From Psychrobacter sp. UBA3483 (GTDB lineage: Bacteria; Pseudomonadota; Gammaproteobacteria; Pseudomonadales; Moraxellaceae), in NCBI RefSeq assembly GCF_002377905.1, contig NZ_DFQS01000018.1, forward strand, positions 1-25,892: 25,892 nucleotides of DNA. The letters run 5' to 3'. This document shows, piece by piece, positions 1 to 7,704 of the stretch. The position numbers were made by a program, and so were the translations under genes. A model generated the notes under the pieces. The model did no database searches and had not been told where the DNA came from. It worked only from the letters and a program-made list of their open reading frames with translations. Each line of letters begins with the position of its first letter. Within the stretch, counting starts at the first letter, position 1.

Positions 1-273
1 TTTTATTTTGAACTGACTATATATAATGCGATGTTGTAAAAACTATCCAACAAAAAAATGGTCAAATAAACCAAGGGCTGGCGTATTTGACCATAGGCAT
101 CAAGTCACCAACGATGCCGAAAATCTTATCTGTACAAGGCGTGTTCTCAATTGAATCGTACTCATCTAAAATAGCTAAATTTTGTCAAACGTCGTCAAAT
201 AACGAGGGCGCAAACCCAAACGCCTAGCAATTAAGCGCTATGCATTATTTCTATAAATTATTGGGAGGCTAGG

Positions 274-612
274 TTACTTGTAGCGATAATGGTTATTATT
301 ATAGCGACCATTATTGTTGTAGCGGCCATTATCTTTTTTATGCTTAGCGTTTTTATTCTTGTGATGACCATTTTTGTTCTTATGTTTGCCTTTTTTGCTA
401 TCGTGGTGAGCATGATTGGTTTTATAGCCGCTATTATTATAACGACCATTATTGTTATACTTGCCGTTACCCTGATACGGACCGTTTGGGTAATAAACTC
501 TTTGACCATCATGTCTTGGCGTGACGGTACAACCAACGGTAGTGCCCAATAAAGCCATCACAATACCAGCAGAAAAAGCGGTTTTTAAAGTTGAGAAGCT
601 TAATATCTTCAT
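274..612 (-). CDS. small low-complexity lipoprotein, function unknown
   Basis: 112-residue protein of unknown function. The N-terminus is a lipoprotein signal peptide: Lys2, a hydrophobic stretch, then LLGTTVGC with the lipobox cysteine at residue 28. The mature part is almost entirely Asn, Gly, Lys, His and Tyr, with GRYNNN units near the C-terminus (twice) and a KHKNKNGHHKNKNAKHKK-type basic centre. It is therefore probably membrane-anchored, disordered and strongly basic. The ATG start is preceded by AGGAA at a suitable distance. The signal peptide closely resembles that of the next gene upstream (758-1435), whose Cys is also residue 28, so the two look like relatives. The overlapping frames on both strands are hydrophobic or low-complexity shadows of the repeats. 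Lipoprotein call is firm; role is unknown. Confidence 0.75.
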   Translation of the reverse strand: MKILSFSTLKTAFSAGIVMALLGTTVGCTVTPRHDGQRVYYPNGPYQGNGKYNNNGRYNNSGYKTNHAHHDSKKGKHKNKNGHHKNKNAKHKKDNGRYNNNGRYNNNHYRYK

Positions 613-654
613 AATGAATATTCCTATTATCTTATTAATTCCTATTACTTATTA

Positions 655-664
655 ATAATGTGGC
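655..664 (-). promoter_or_regulatory. shared upstream motif, copy 1 (likely -10 region)
   Basis: On the minus strand the sequence GCCACATTAT lies about 43 nt before the start of the 274-612 lipoprotein gene and continues into TAATAAG. The same 10-mer occurs before the second lipoprotein gene at 1504-1513. It contains a TATTAA-like -10 hexamer, so it may be part of a common promoter. No convincing -35 was seen. Confidence 0.35.
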
Positions 665-757
665 GATTACTGGTATTTAATTACTGATCTTAATGTTGCA
701 CTACCACAATAACGTTGCATAAGAAAAGCTAACGCATGAAAATGGACTGTTTAAAGA

Positions 758-1435
758 TTAGTCTTTTTCAATCTTAATCACATTCAAGTTTGGATAGCCA
801 AGTAAAATCTCATATTCTTGTGAACCACGTTTGGCTTCAATTTCAAACACACCGCGGCCGTTTTTTTCTTCGAATTCTATATCTTTAACGCTATAGCCCA
901 TCGACCTTACTTTATTGACAGCCTGCTGCTTAATCGCTGGGTAACGAGAATCTCGTTTAATGCTGTCTTCGATATCATCGTCTTTATAGCGCTTATTGTT
1001 TTTGTATTTGCCATGATTTTTATACTTGTCTTTTTTATAATCATCTTTGTCGTAACGGTCTTTATCGTATCTATCATCTTGCCAAATGTTAGAAGAAGCT
1101 CTTTTATTCGAGCTGATGAGTCTTAAATCTGGATAGCTATATTTAAGCTCGTAGGTTTGATTGTTCTTTCTAGCGATGGCAGTAATAGCACGATTGCCAC
1201 GATGGTTATCAGAGCGAATGTCCATGACTTGATAGCCTTGACGGCGTAGATTATTGCGCAGGGTTTGGCTGACGCGCTTATAGTCGGCATTGCCGTAATC
1301 GCTGTTACCGCCATATATTGGGTAATTTCCATAACCTGGATCGACAACAGCGCAGCCAGCCACCGTTCCTAATAAAGTCAGCGCTAGACTGGCAGATATT
1401 GCGGCCTTAAATGAGAAAGCAGATGAAATTTTCAC
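758..1435 (-). CDS. lipoprotein with two PepSY-like repeats
   Basis: 225-residue predicted lipoprotein that starts with GTG, preceded by AGGAGA. The signal peptide ends in LLGTVAGC with the lipobox cysteine at residue 28. The mature protein has two related units. Residues about 51-111 contain GYQVMDI, a polar turn, then TYELKYSYPDLRLI. Residues about 163-225 contain GYSVKDIEFEE, then EYEILLGYPNLNVI. Each reads as one helix followed by antiparallel strands, resembling PepSY-type domains, which are often periplasmic inhibitor or binding modules; this is a fold-level inference. Residues about 117-152 between them are charged low complexity (KDRYDKDDYKKDKYKN-like). It sits next to the smaller lipoprotein gene on the same strand, with a 145-nt gap. 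Function is unknown. Confidence 0.75.
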   Translation of the reverse strand: MKISSAFSFKAAISASLALTLLGTVAGCAVVDPGYGNYPIYGGNSDYGNADYKRVSQTLRNNLRRQGYQVMDIRSDNHRGNRAITAIARKNNQTYELKYSYPDLRLISSNKRASSNIWQDDRYDKDRYDKDDYKKDKYKNHGKYKNNKRYKDDDIEDSIKRDSRYPAIKQQAVNKVRSMGYSVKDIEFEEKNGRGVFEIEAKRGSQEYEILLGYPNLNVIKIEKD

Positions 1436-1503
1436 AATAAAATCTCCTGTGGAGTAGCCAATGATGTGAATAAGGAACGGTTACTTATCAATGGCACGCT
1501 TTT

Positions 1504-1513
1504 ATAATGTGGC
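1504..1513 (-). promoter_or_regulatory. shared upstream motif, copy 2 (likely -10 region)
   Basis: Minus-strand GCCACATTAT followed by AAAAGC, about 69 nt before the GTG of the 758-1435 lipoprotein gene. It is identical over 10 bases to the motif at 655-664 and contains TATAAA as a plausible -10. Confidence 0.35.
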
Positions 1514-1817
1514 ATTGGTAGCTTATAAGCCTGCAAAGCCAATATTTGTTTCTTAATATTGAAATATTTTCTTACATACACATAGTAAGACTTAAAAATT
1601 ATCTTTCCATGTCTTTGGTGTTAATAAGTTGTAAATTTTGCAAATAGTTGCGTAAGCATTCGACACTTTAGGTGACTAGGGCGTTGCTAAATTTGCTCAA
1701 TATCGCTAACACTTTTAGTGATTAAAGGATGAGCCTGAAATTATAAAATCTTCTTTTTAAGTATTATTTCAATTTCATCAATGACTTAAATTGGGGGTTA
1801 TACTATTTAATCATCGA

Positions 1818-1835
1818 TGTAAGCATATGCTTACA
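1818..1835 (+). promoter_or_regulatory. GacA/UvrY-type upstream activating box
   Basis: TGTAAGCATATGCTTACA is a perfect 18-bp palindrome. It matches the published GacA recognition form TGTAAG-N6-CTTACA found upstream of rsmX/Y/Z and csrB genes in gammaproteobacteria. It lies 50-75 bp before the probable start of the GGA-rich RNA described next. No other match to this form was found in the window. Binding by GacA is inferred. Confidence 0.8.
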
Positions 1836-1893
1836 CGCAATGACGTTTACGCGACTTAACACTGGGTTCATAATTTGACACTATACACACACG

Positions 1894-2164
1894 GCATAAG
1901 GGAATGTGACTCAAGGATTGAGTTGACCGTATTAAGGATAATAATTCAATCGCTAGCATCAGGATGATAAAGGCAATTGAAATAAGGACACATGACCCGT
2001 GCTGCAGGCAGCTAATGCCAGTAGTAGTCAGAACAAATGGGCAGGATGCCCGGCTATCACAATATACTCAATATCCTGCAAGGATGCAGCGATTAGAGTG
2101 GTGATGGGTAACAAGGATGGTTAACAATAAAACCGCATAACAATTAATTGCTATGCGGTTTTAT
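1894..2164 (+). ncRNA. CsrB/RsmZ-like CsrA-sequestering small RNA
   Basis: Predicted Gac/Rsm-type regulatory RNA of about 270 nt. GGA motifs start at 1901, 1915, 1936, 1962, 1986, 2044, 2082 and 2115; seven are AGGA and six are AGGAT. Most sit between self-complementary arms, so GGA is shown in a loop: ACTCAA/TTGAGT (1909-1923), TATTA/TAATA (1930-1943), ATC/GAT (1958-1968), GGGCA/TGCCC (2039-2051), CTGCA/TGCAG (2076-2089) and a bulged GTAAC/GTTAAC stem (2108-2125). In known CsrB, RsmY and RsmZ RNAs such loops bind and titrate the translational repressor CsrA/RsmA. A GacA-type box lies upstream and an intrinsic terminator (2129-2164) ends it. The start is uncertain: TATACA at 1882-1887 could be the -10, giving a start near 1894, while TTGACA at 1875-1880 has no well-spaced -10. 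No competing ORF is present. Confidence 0.85.
2129..2164 (+). terminator. intrinsic terminator of the GGA-rich RNA
   Basis: Perfect 11-bp arms, AAAACCGCATA (2129-2139) and TATGCGGTTTT (2152-2162), around an inner palindromic CAATTAATTG. A short T tract follows. It ends the predicted CsrB/RsmZ-like RNA. Confidence 0.8.
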
Positions 2165-2301
2165 CGTGTCTGGGTGTTAAGGATTCTCCATTGAGAGTTT
2201 TTCAGCAAATATCTATCATGCCTATTATCGTAGATAATAATACCGTCTTATTACTATCGTTGGTATCAATAAGCCGGCAGGGATCATCATTTATAAAGCA
2301 C

Positions 2302-2335
2302 AAAAAAGGTCGCATTGAAATCAATGCGACCTTTT
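2302..2335 (-). terminator. terminator downstream of csbD-like gene
   Basis: 14-bp arms (2304-2317 and 2322-2335, core GGTCGCATTG/CAATGCGACC) with a 4-nt loop. On the minus strand it is followed by six T, placing it about 60 nt after the csbD-like stop codon. Confidence 0.85.
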
Positions 2336-2395
2336 GCAATTAATGGCTTATAGACATTTATACGAATAATAAAATTCTATAAGAAAAATTGGTCA

Positions 2396-2599
2396 TTAAT
2401 ATTTATTTTCAGTACGCCATGCATCAACTTCGCGCTCAGCATCATCTTTACTGTGACCATAACGCTCTTGGACTTTGCCTACTAGCTTATCACGGCTACC
2501 TTCGATATGTAATAAATCATCATCGGTTAGGTCAGCCCACTTCTGTTTGACTGTACCTTTCATCTGTTTCCAATCACCTTTTAGCGTATGTTCGTTCAT
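2396..2599 (-). CDS. CsbD family (UPF0337/YjbJ-like) stress protein
   Basis: 67-residue hydrophilic protein beginning MNEHTLKGDWKQMKGTVKQK, the hallmark start of the CsbD family, and ending with the expected ERYGHSKDDAEREVDAW segment. CsbD and YjbJ proteins are small, abundant, general-stress-induced cytoplasmic proteins; their molecular role is not established. A longer frame begins nine codons upstream, but the ATG at 2599 has an AAGGA ribosome-binding site 9 nt away and gives the standard family length, so it is preferred. The gene stands alone with its own terminator. An inverted repeat (2629-2667) lies just upstream in the leader or promoter. Confidence 0.92.
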   Translation of the reverse strand: MNEHTLKGDWKQMKGTVKQKWADLTDDDLLHIEGSRDKLVGKVQERYGHSKDDAEREVDAWRTENKY

Positions 2600-3168
2600 T
2601 ATTATAATCCTTATTTTAGTTATCAACTCTTTACGGTTTAAAAAGTTTAATGCTATAGACCGTAAAGCGCTTTAGGAGCAAGTTATTATTTATGATTGTT
2701 ATTACTTCTGTAGTACTGTTTTAAGTACCTTTACAGCTAGCACGTGGCTAACTTGTGATACTAATATATAAATTTCAGACCGCCCTGTCTGTATGAGCAA
2801 TGTTTGTAGTGTTGCTTAATTATGGTAAATGGCGCTGCTGTGTTATGGAGGGCGTAGTTGTGTAATAGAGGGGGTGCTTTGTCAGGGCGATACGTAAAGA
2901 TAACGAGGGTTTTTTTAATAATGACAAAGAATACAAGCTGTAGAAGTTAGTTGAAAGTCGATGGTCAAATTAATTGCGTTCTATGGAAAAGTAGAAGTCA
3001 GGCGTTTATATGTAGCATCTTTTATTTTTTCATTCCTTTATATCTATTAATGCTGAGATTGTTGATAACAACCAAACCTTTTACGCATCTGGTTATAGAC
3101 TTGTTATTTAAATAACTATAAGCTTATAGCTGAAATTATAAGCCTTAGACAACTAGGACAGAATAACA
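2600..3168. other. intergenic region between csbD-like gene and tetR
   Basis: About 570 nt with no credible gene on either strand. It holds an inverted repeat at 2629-2637/2659-2667 (CTTTACGGT/ACCGTAAAG, 21-nt spacer) close to the csbD start, and stacked palindromes at 3103-3146 before tetR. Otherwise it is unremarkable A+T-rich sequence that should contain the two divergent promoters. Confidence 0.6.
3103..3146. promoter_or_regulatory. stacked palindromes, candidate TetR operator
   Basis: Two perfect 14-bp palindromes share one base: GTTATTTAAATAAC (3103-3116) and CTATAAGCTTATAG (3116-3129). A third partial inverted repeat, GCTTATA...TATAAGC, spans 3122-3143. They lie 23-66 nt before the GTG start of the TetR-family gene, where an autoregulatory operator would be expected. 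The role is inferred from position and symmetry only. Confidence 0.45.
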
Positions 3169-3858
3169 GTGAGTCCACTTAATACCTTAAACGGGACAAG
3201 ATTAGAGACAAAGCGTGAGCTGGCAAAAGCCAAAACCCGTCATGCCTTGTTAAAAAGTGCGCTCCAGCTTTATAGCTCGGAAGGCGCTAGTGGCATGAGC
3301 ATGAATAAGATTGCTAAAGGAGCAGGAATTGCACAGCCAAGCTTCTATAATCATTTTGACAGCGTAGAGGAGCTTCAAAGTGAATTGAGTAGGCAATTAA
3401 AAGACAATTATTTATCGCCTATGCGTATGGCATGGATAGATATGCTTAAAGACTATGCAGCGCTGTCTAAAGAGGAATTTAATCAACGCTGTCAGCACTG
3501 CTTGACAATGATTTTTGCGGCTGCCTGCCAAAATATCGTGTTATTCCAACGTTTAATCGAAGACAGTTTGTGCCTCGGTTCGCCAACTGAACATAAAGTT
3601 TTAGGCCGTCTTATTACCGACGTACGTGAGGAATGGACAAAGATATTTATCCAAGGATTGCAGTCAGCTGAGTGCTCTTTTGAAGAATCTGACGTTCATC
3701 TTTGTGTGGATAGCGCGAGCGCGCAGGTTCATGAGTTGATATTAGGCTGTCATCAAGGACGTTATTCACAGCAGCAAGCCATTGCCATACTGTGCAAAAA
3801 CTTTGATGGGCTTTTTGGCGGATTTTTTATCAATAATGAGCAAGTAATAAGTAGATAG
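3169..3858 (+). CDS. TetR/AcrR-family transcriptional regulator
   Basis: 229-residue regulator. Residues about 17-65 form the TetR DNA-binding domain: a basic helix (KAKTRHALLKSALQLYSSEG), then the helix-turn-helix with MNKIAKGAGIAQPSFYNHF. The rest is the helical ligand-binding and dimerisation region, whose ligand cannot be told from sequence. The start is GTG with AGGA (3155-3158) ahead of it; no better ATG precedes the HTH. It is followed 125 nt downstream on the same strand by a molybdopterin oxidoreductase gene, a possible target. Palindromes just upstream suggest autoregulation. Confidence 0.88.
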   Translation: MSPLNTLNGTRLETKRELAKAKTRHALLKSALQLYSSEGASGMSMNKIAKGAGIAQPSFYNHFDSVEELQSELSRQLKDNYLSPMRMAWIDMLKDYAALSKEEFNQRCQHCLTMIFAAACQNIVLFQRLIEDSLCLGSPTEHKVLGRLITDVREEWTKIFIQGLQSAECSFEESDVHLCVDSASAQVHELILGCHQGRYSQQQAIAILCKNFDGLFGGFFINNEQVISR

Positions 3859-3983
3859 TGAGCAAATTAATGAATGCTGAGCTCGCAAAATTTTTAAGAC
3901 TAACGAATCTATTCATACCATAAAACCATAAGACGGAATTTAGTTAACGAAAGCGATAGTAAAGCATCACAGGGAGCGTGGCC

Positions 3984-6182
3984 ATGGCTAGTGAACAAAC
4001 CAAGACGAATGAGCAAACACATTTTAGAACCTGTAATCTGTGCGAGGCGATGTGCGGTATTGAAATAAAGCACGATGGAGCAAAAGTATTATCGATTAAA
4101 GGTGATAAAAATGACCCGTTTTCTAAAGGTTATATTTGCCCAAAAGCAACTGCCTTACAAGATTTGCATGAAGACCCTGACCGCTTGCGTCATCCCGTTG
4201 AGATAACCGCTAACGGTTGGAAAACAATCAGCTGGAATGATGCGCTCGATAAAGTAGCCGCGGGTATTCAGTCGGTACAGAAAAAACACGGTCAAAATGC
4301 TTTCGGTATTTATCTAGGTAATCCCAATGTGCATAATTTAGGCGGCATGCTGACCATTAAGCATCTATTAAGCAGTATCAAGACCCGCAGTCGTTTTTCT
4401 GCGACCTCGGTTGATCAATTACCGCACCATATTGTCAGTATGCATCTGTTTGGGCATATGCTACGTATCCCTGTGCCTGATGTTAATCGAACTCACTATA
4501 TGCTCATCATTGGCGGCAATCCGCTGGCATCTAACGGCAGTATTATGACCGCGCCAAATATGCGCCAAAAGCTAAAAGATATCAAAGCCCGTGATGGCAA
4601 AGTAGTAGTGATTGATCCACGCCGTACCGAAACTGCTGACATTGCGAGCGAGCATCACTTTATTCGTCCAGCAACCGATGTTTTATTTTTACTCGCCATG
4701 GTCAACGAAATCCATCTACAAGGCTACGCTGCTAAGGCGCAGACTAATAATAGAGCGGCAGCGCTAGCGCCAGAGATTGAGCGCATTGCAGACTTTGCCA
4801 AAGACTATAGCGCAGAGTCGGTTGCTGATATTACTGGCATTGTGGCAAATGAGATTAAAAGACTGGTCAAAGAGTTTTGCGAAGCCGAAAGCTCGGTCTG
4901 TTACGGACGCATGGGCGTATCGGTGCAAGAGTTTGGCTTATTAAGCCAGTATCTGATTATGGTGATTAATATTGTCACCGGACGTTTGGATGAAGTGGGC
5001 GGCCTCATGTTCCCCAATCCTGCACTCGATGTGGTCAATAACTCAGGCCCAGGTTATTTAGGCAAACGTCATAGCCGCGTGAGTAACTTGCCTGATTTCA
5101 ATGGTGATTATCCCGTCGTAGCGATGGGTGATGAGATGCTGGTAGAAGGCGAGGGTCAATTAAAAGGCTTTATGACCGTTGCTGGCAATCCTGTACTCAG
5201 TACGCCAAATGGTGAAAAGTTAGATACGGCTTTTGCCAACTTAGATTTTATGGTTGCGATTGATTACTTTGTGACAGAAACCAGTCGTCATGCCCATATC
5301 ATTTTGCCGCCGGTATCGCCACTAGAGCGTGACCATTATGACGTCACCTTTAATAATTTCGCTGTCCATAACGTCGCTAAGTATTCAAAAGCATTGTTTG
5401 CTAAGAAAAAAAGTGCCAAACATGACTGGCAAATATATTTAGAGCTGGCAAAACGTCTAGATAAAAAAGCAGCGCTTGCAACCAAAATTGAGCGCCGATT
5501 GGTCAATATTTTAGGACCGAAGTTCTTGCTTGATCAAGGCTTAAGACGCGGACCTTATGCTGGCATGAGCCTGAATAAACTCAAGAAAAAGCCACATGGA
5601 TTGGATTTAGGCACGCTCAAAAGAATGTTGCCAGAAGCAATAAAGCATAAAGATAAGAAAATTCACCTTAATATTGATTTTTATCAAGCGGATTTAGCGC
5701 GCGTACAGGCTATGATGCAGAACTATGACGATAAGCAAATTTTACTCATTGGTCGGCGTCATGTCCGTAGTAACAATTCATGGCTGCATAATAGCTATCG
5801 CTTGGTAAAAGGTAAGCCGCGCTGCACGCTGATGCTGCATCCAGAAACAGCGAAAGAGTATGGTATCGAAGACGGTCAAAACGTAAAAGTTAGCTCGCGC
5901 GTTGGTAGTGTAATGATAGTTGCAGAAGTCACCGATGAGCTAATGCCAAGAGTAGTGAGCATCCCGCATGGCTTTGGTCATGGTCGTAAAGGCGTGCAGC
6001 AAAAGATTGCGCAAGCGCATGCCGGCGTCAGTGTTAATGACTTAACGGACGATACCTTAATTGATCAGCTAAGTGGTAATGCAGCGGTCAATGGCGTACC
6101 TGTGCAGTTAGAAGCAATCGCGCCAGAGGTGGTTGATTTAGAGACTACTGATTCTAACACTGGAGCAACCACTGCTGCTTAA
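3984..6182 (+). CDS. molybdopterin-dependent oxidoreductase with 4Fe-4S site
   Basis: 732-residue member of the DMSO reductase/formate dehydrogenase superfamily; substrate unknown. Cys17, Cys20, Cys24 and Cys52 form the N-terminal 4Fe-4S site (C-x2-C-x3-C-x27-C, ending YICPKA). Cofactor-binding segments follow, including IIGGNPLASNGSIMTAP and VVVIDPRRTETADIA, and a C-terminal molydopterin dinucleotide-binding domain (about residues 580-700, with VSIPHGFGHG). No Tat or Sec signal is seen, so it is probably cytoplasmic. Around residue 140, where formate dehydrogenases have Cys or Sec as metal ligand, this protein has SATSVDQLP and no cysteine. The ATG at 3984 is chosen because AGGGAG lies 7 nt upstream; a GTG at 3978 is too close to it. 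No electron-transfer subunit is adjacent; a TetR gene precedes it. Confidence 0.85.
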   Translation: MASEQTKTNEQTHFRTCNLCEAMCGIEIKHDGAKVLSIKGDKNDPFSKGYICPKATALQDLHEDPDRLRHPVEITANGWKTISWNDALDKVAAGIQSVQKKHGQNAFGIYLGNPNVHNLGGMLTIKHLLSSIKTRSRFSATSVDQLPHHIVSMHLFGHMLRIPVPDVNRTHYMLIIGGNPLASNGSIMTAPNMRQKLKDIKARDGKVVVIDPRRTETADIASEHHFIRPATDVLFLLAMVNEIHLQGYAAKAQTNNRAAALAPEIERIADFAKDYSAESVADITGIVANEIKRLVKEFCEAESSVCYGRMGVSVQEFGLLSQYLIMVINIVTGRLDEVGGLMFPNPALDVVNNSGPGYLGKRHSRVSNLPDFNGDYPVVAMGDEMLVEGEGQLKGFMTVAGNPVLSTPNGEKLDTAFANLDFMVAIDYFVTETSRHAHIILPPVSPLERDHYDVTFNNFAVHNVAKYSKALFAKKKSAKHDWQIYLELAKRLDKKAALATKIERRLVNILGPKFLLDQGLRRGPYAGMSLNKLKKKPHGLDLGTLKRMLPEAIKHKDKKIHLNIDFYQADLARVQAMMQNYDDKQILLIGRRHVRSNNSWLHNSYRLVKGKPRCTLMLHPETAKEYGIEDGQNVKVSSRVGSVMIVAEVTDELMPRVVSIPHGFGHGRKGVQQKIAQAHAGVSVNDLTDDTLIDQLSGNAAVNGVPVQLEAIAPEVVDLETTDSNTGATTAA

Positions 6183-6215
6183 AATTACGCTAAGCTAGAA
6201 GTTCTACATTTAATT

Positions 6216-6250
6216 AAAAAGGCGCTTACTTATATTGGTAGCGCCTTTTT
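6216..6250. terminator. bidirectional terminator
   Basis: AAAAAGGCGCT (6216-6226) pairs with AGCGCCTTTTT (6240-6250). It lies between the convergent oxidoreductase and D-amino-acid dehydrogenase genes and has A/T tails on both sides. Confidence 0.85.
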
Positions 6251-6309
6251 CTACTTTTCTAATGCTTACGTTTCTTATTTCTACGTTTCTATGCTTATAT
6301 TGCTGATTT

Positions 6310-7635
6310 TTACGTTTTTAAGCCAACAAAATCAAAATTAACGGGCGGCGTCTCACCTTGTATCAATAAACTGATCGCCTTTGCCGAACCGCAAGCATGG
6401 GTCCAACCGAGGGTGCCATGACCGGTATTGAGCCATAAATTATCAAAGCTGGCATTGGCATCATGACTACCATGACGGACTTGACCATGATGCGCGCGCC
6501 CTATTAAAGGCACATTAGAAGGTGTCATTGGGCGCAGTCCTGTCCAATATTGCACAGAATTGGCAATAATACCTTTAGGAAATAACTGCTGGACGCGGCG
6601 GGTAATGGCGTCACAGCGCGTGCTATTTAAATTCAAATTGTAGCCGTTAAACTCTGCCGTACCTGCGATGCGTAATTTGTCACCAAGGCGTGAGGTTACT
6701 AATTTGAACTCATCATCAATGAGGCTGACAAAGGGAGCCAAATGCGGCGCACGTGGGTTGATTTGATAAGTTGCTGAGTATCCTTTGGCAGGGAAAATTG
6801 GCAGATGAATATTGAGCAGTTTCATGAGTGATACGCTATAGCTACCAAGTGCCAGTACATAACTGTCGGCGCTAAAGGTCTGCGCGTTTTCGCCCTTGGG
6901 ACGAATGGTCATACTATGCATGTGCGGGCGAGAAGAATGGGCGTCAGTATTTAACGCCAAGATATCGGTATCGTATAAAAAATTCACGCCAGCATTGACG
7001 CAGCGCTGAGCCAAACGTTGGGTAAATAAATGCGCATTACCCGATTCATCACGGCTGGTATAAGTGGCGCCTTTGAGCTTATGAGCAATAGGATAAAGCG
7101 CAGGTTCGAGACTAACCGCGTTATTAATATCGATGATATGACGCTCACAGCCGAGCTCTTGCATGCGCTCAGTTGGTGCAATGGCAGCGTCAAACTCAGC
7201 TTGGTTGGTATAAAAATGCATGATACCGCGCGTTTGCTGCTCGTAATCAATACCAATATCAGCACGCAGCTTTTGCAAGGTATCTCGCGAATACAAGCCC
7301 AAACGTACCATTTGCACTAGATTAGCATCGGCTCGTTCTGCGCGGCATTCTTGTAAGAACTGCGTCGCCCACTTGAGCTGCGCTTTATCAGCCCGCAAGC
7401 GATAGAGCAGTGGCGCATCTTCCTTAAACAACCATTTAAGCGCTTTCATCGGTGTGGCAGGATTTGCCCAAGGCGTCGCGTGCGAGACGGATATCTGCCC
7501 ACCATTGGCAAATGAGGTTTGCATACCGGCAGCAGATTCGCGCTCAATGACGGTCACATCGTAGCCTGCTTGGCGAAGATACCATGCGCTGGTCACGCCC
7601 ACCACGCCTGCTCCGAGTACCGCAATATGGGTCAT
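6310..7635 (-). CDS. dadA: D-amino acid dehydrogenase (DadA-like)
   Basis: 441-residue FAD-dependent oxidoreductase resembling DadA, which oxidatively deaminates D-amino acids (classically D-alanine) to 2-oxo acids and passes electrons to the respiratory chain at the inner membrane. The N-terminal dinucleotide-binding motif is VLGAGVVGVTSAWYL (residues 6-20), followed by the DadA-like TSFANGGQIS and ATPWANP segments. The C-terminal FAD-contact region is YWTGLRPMTPSNVPLIG, then LNTGHGTLGWTHACGSA. Length is near that of E. coli DadA (432). It lies 69 nt downstream of the ygfZ-like gene on the same strand, so co-transcription is possible. No dadX racemase or Lrp gene is adjacent, so substrate range is open. 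Confidence 0.85.
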   Translation of the reverse strand: MTHIAVLGAGVVGVTSAWYLRQAGYDVTVIERESAAGMQTSFANGGQISVSHATPWANPATPMKALKWLFKEDAPLLYRLRADKAQLKWATQFLQECRAERADANLVQMVRLGLYSRDTLQKLRADIGIDYEQQTRGIMHFYTNQAEFDAAIAPTERMQELGCERHIIDINNAVSLEPALYPIAHKLKGATYTSRDESGNAHLFTQRLAQRCVNAGVNFLYDTDILALNTDAHSSRPHMHSMTIRPKGENAQTFSADSYVLALGSYSVSLMKLLNIHLPIFPAKGYSATYQINPRAPHLAPFVSLIDDEFKLVTSRLGDKLRIAGTAEFNGYNLNLNSTRCDAITRRVQQLFPKGIIANSVQYWTGLRPMTPSNVPLIGRAHHGQVRHGSHDANASFDNLWLNTGHGTLGWTHACGSAKAISLLIQGETPPVNFDFVGLKT

Positions 7636-7704
7636 AAATTGCTCTGCTACGTTTTTAGTAAAAGTGCTTCTTAAAATACCAAATGGACTACCAAACGTTT
7701 CCCG

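Noticed and set aside
258..552. Open frames on both strands overlapping the small lipoprotein gene (Ile/Val/Thr-rich products)
   Set aside because: They are alternative readings of the Asn/Lys/Gly codon repeats, lack sensible ribosome-binding sites, and only the 274-612 frame has a lipoprotein signal peptide.
1570..1590. TCTTAC...GTAAGA inverted repeat as a second GacA box
   Set aside because: The half-sites are in the opposite (everted) order with a 9-nt spacer, so it does not match TGTAAG-N6-CTTACA.
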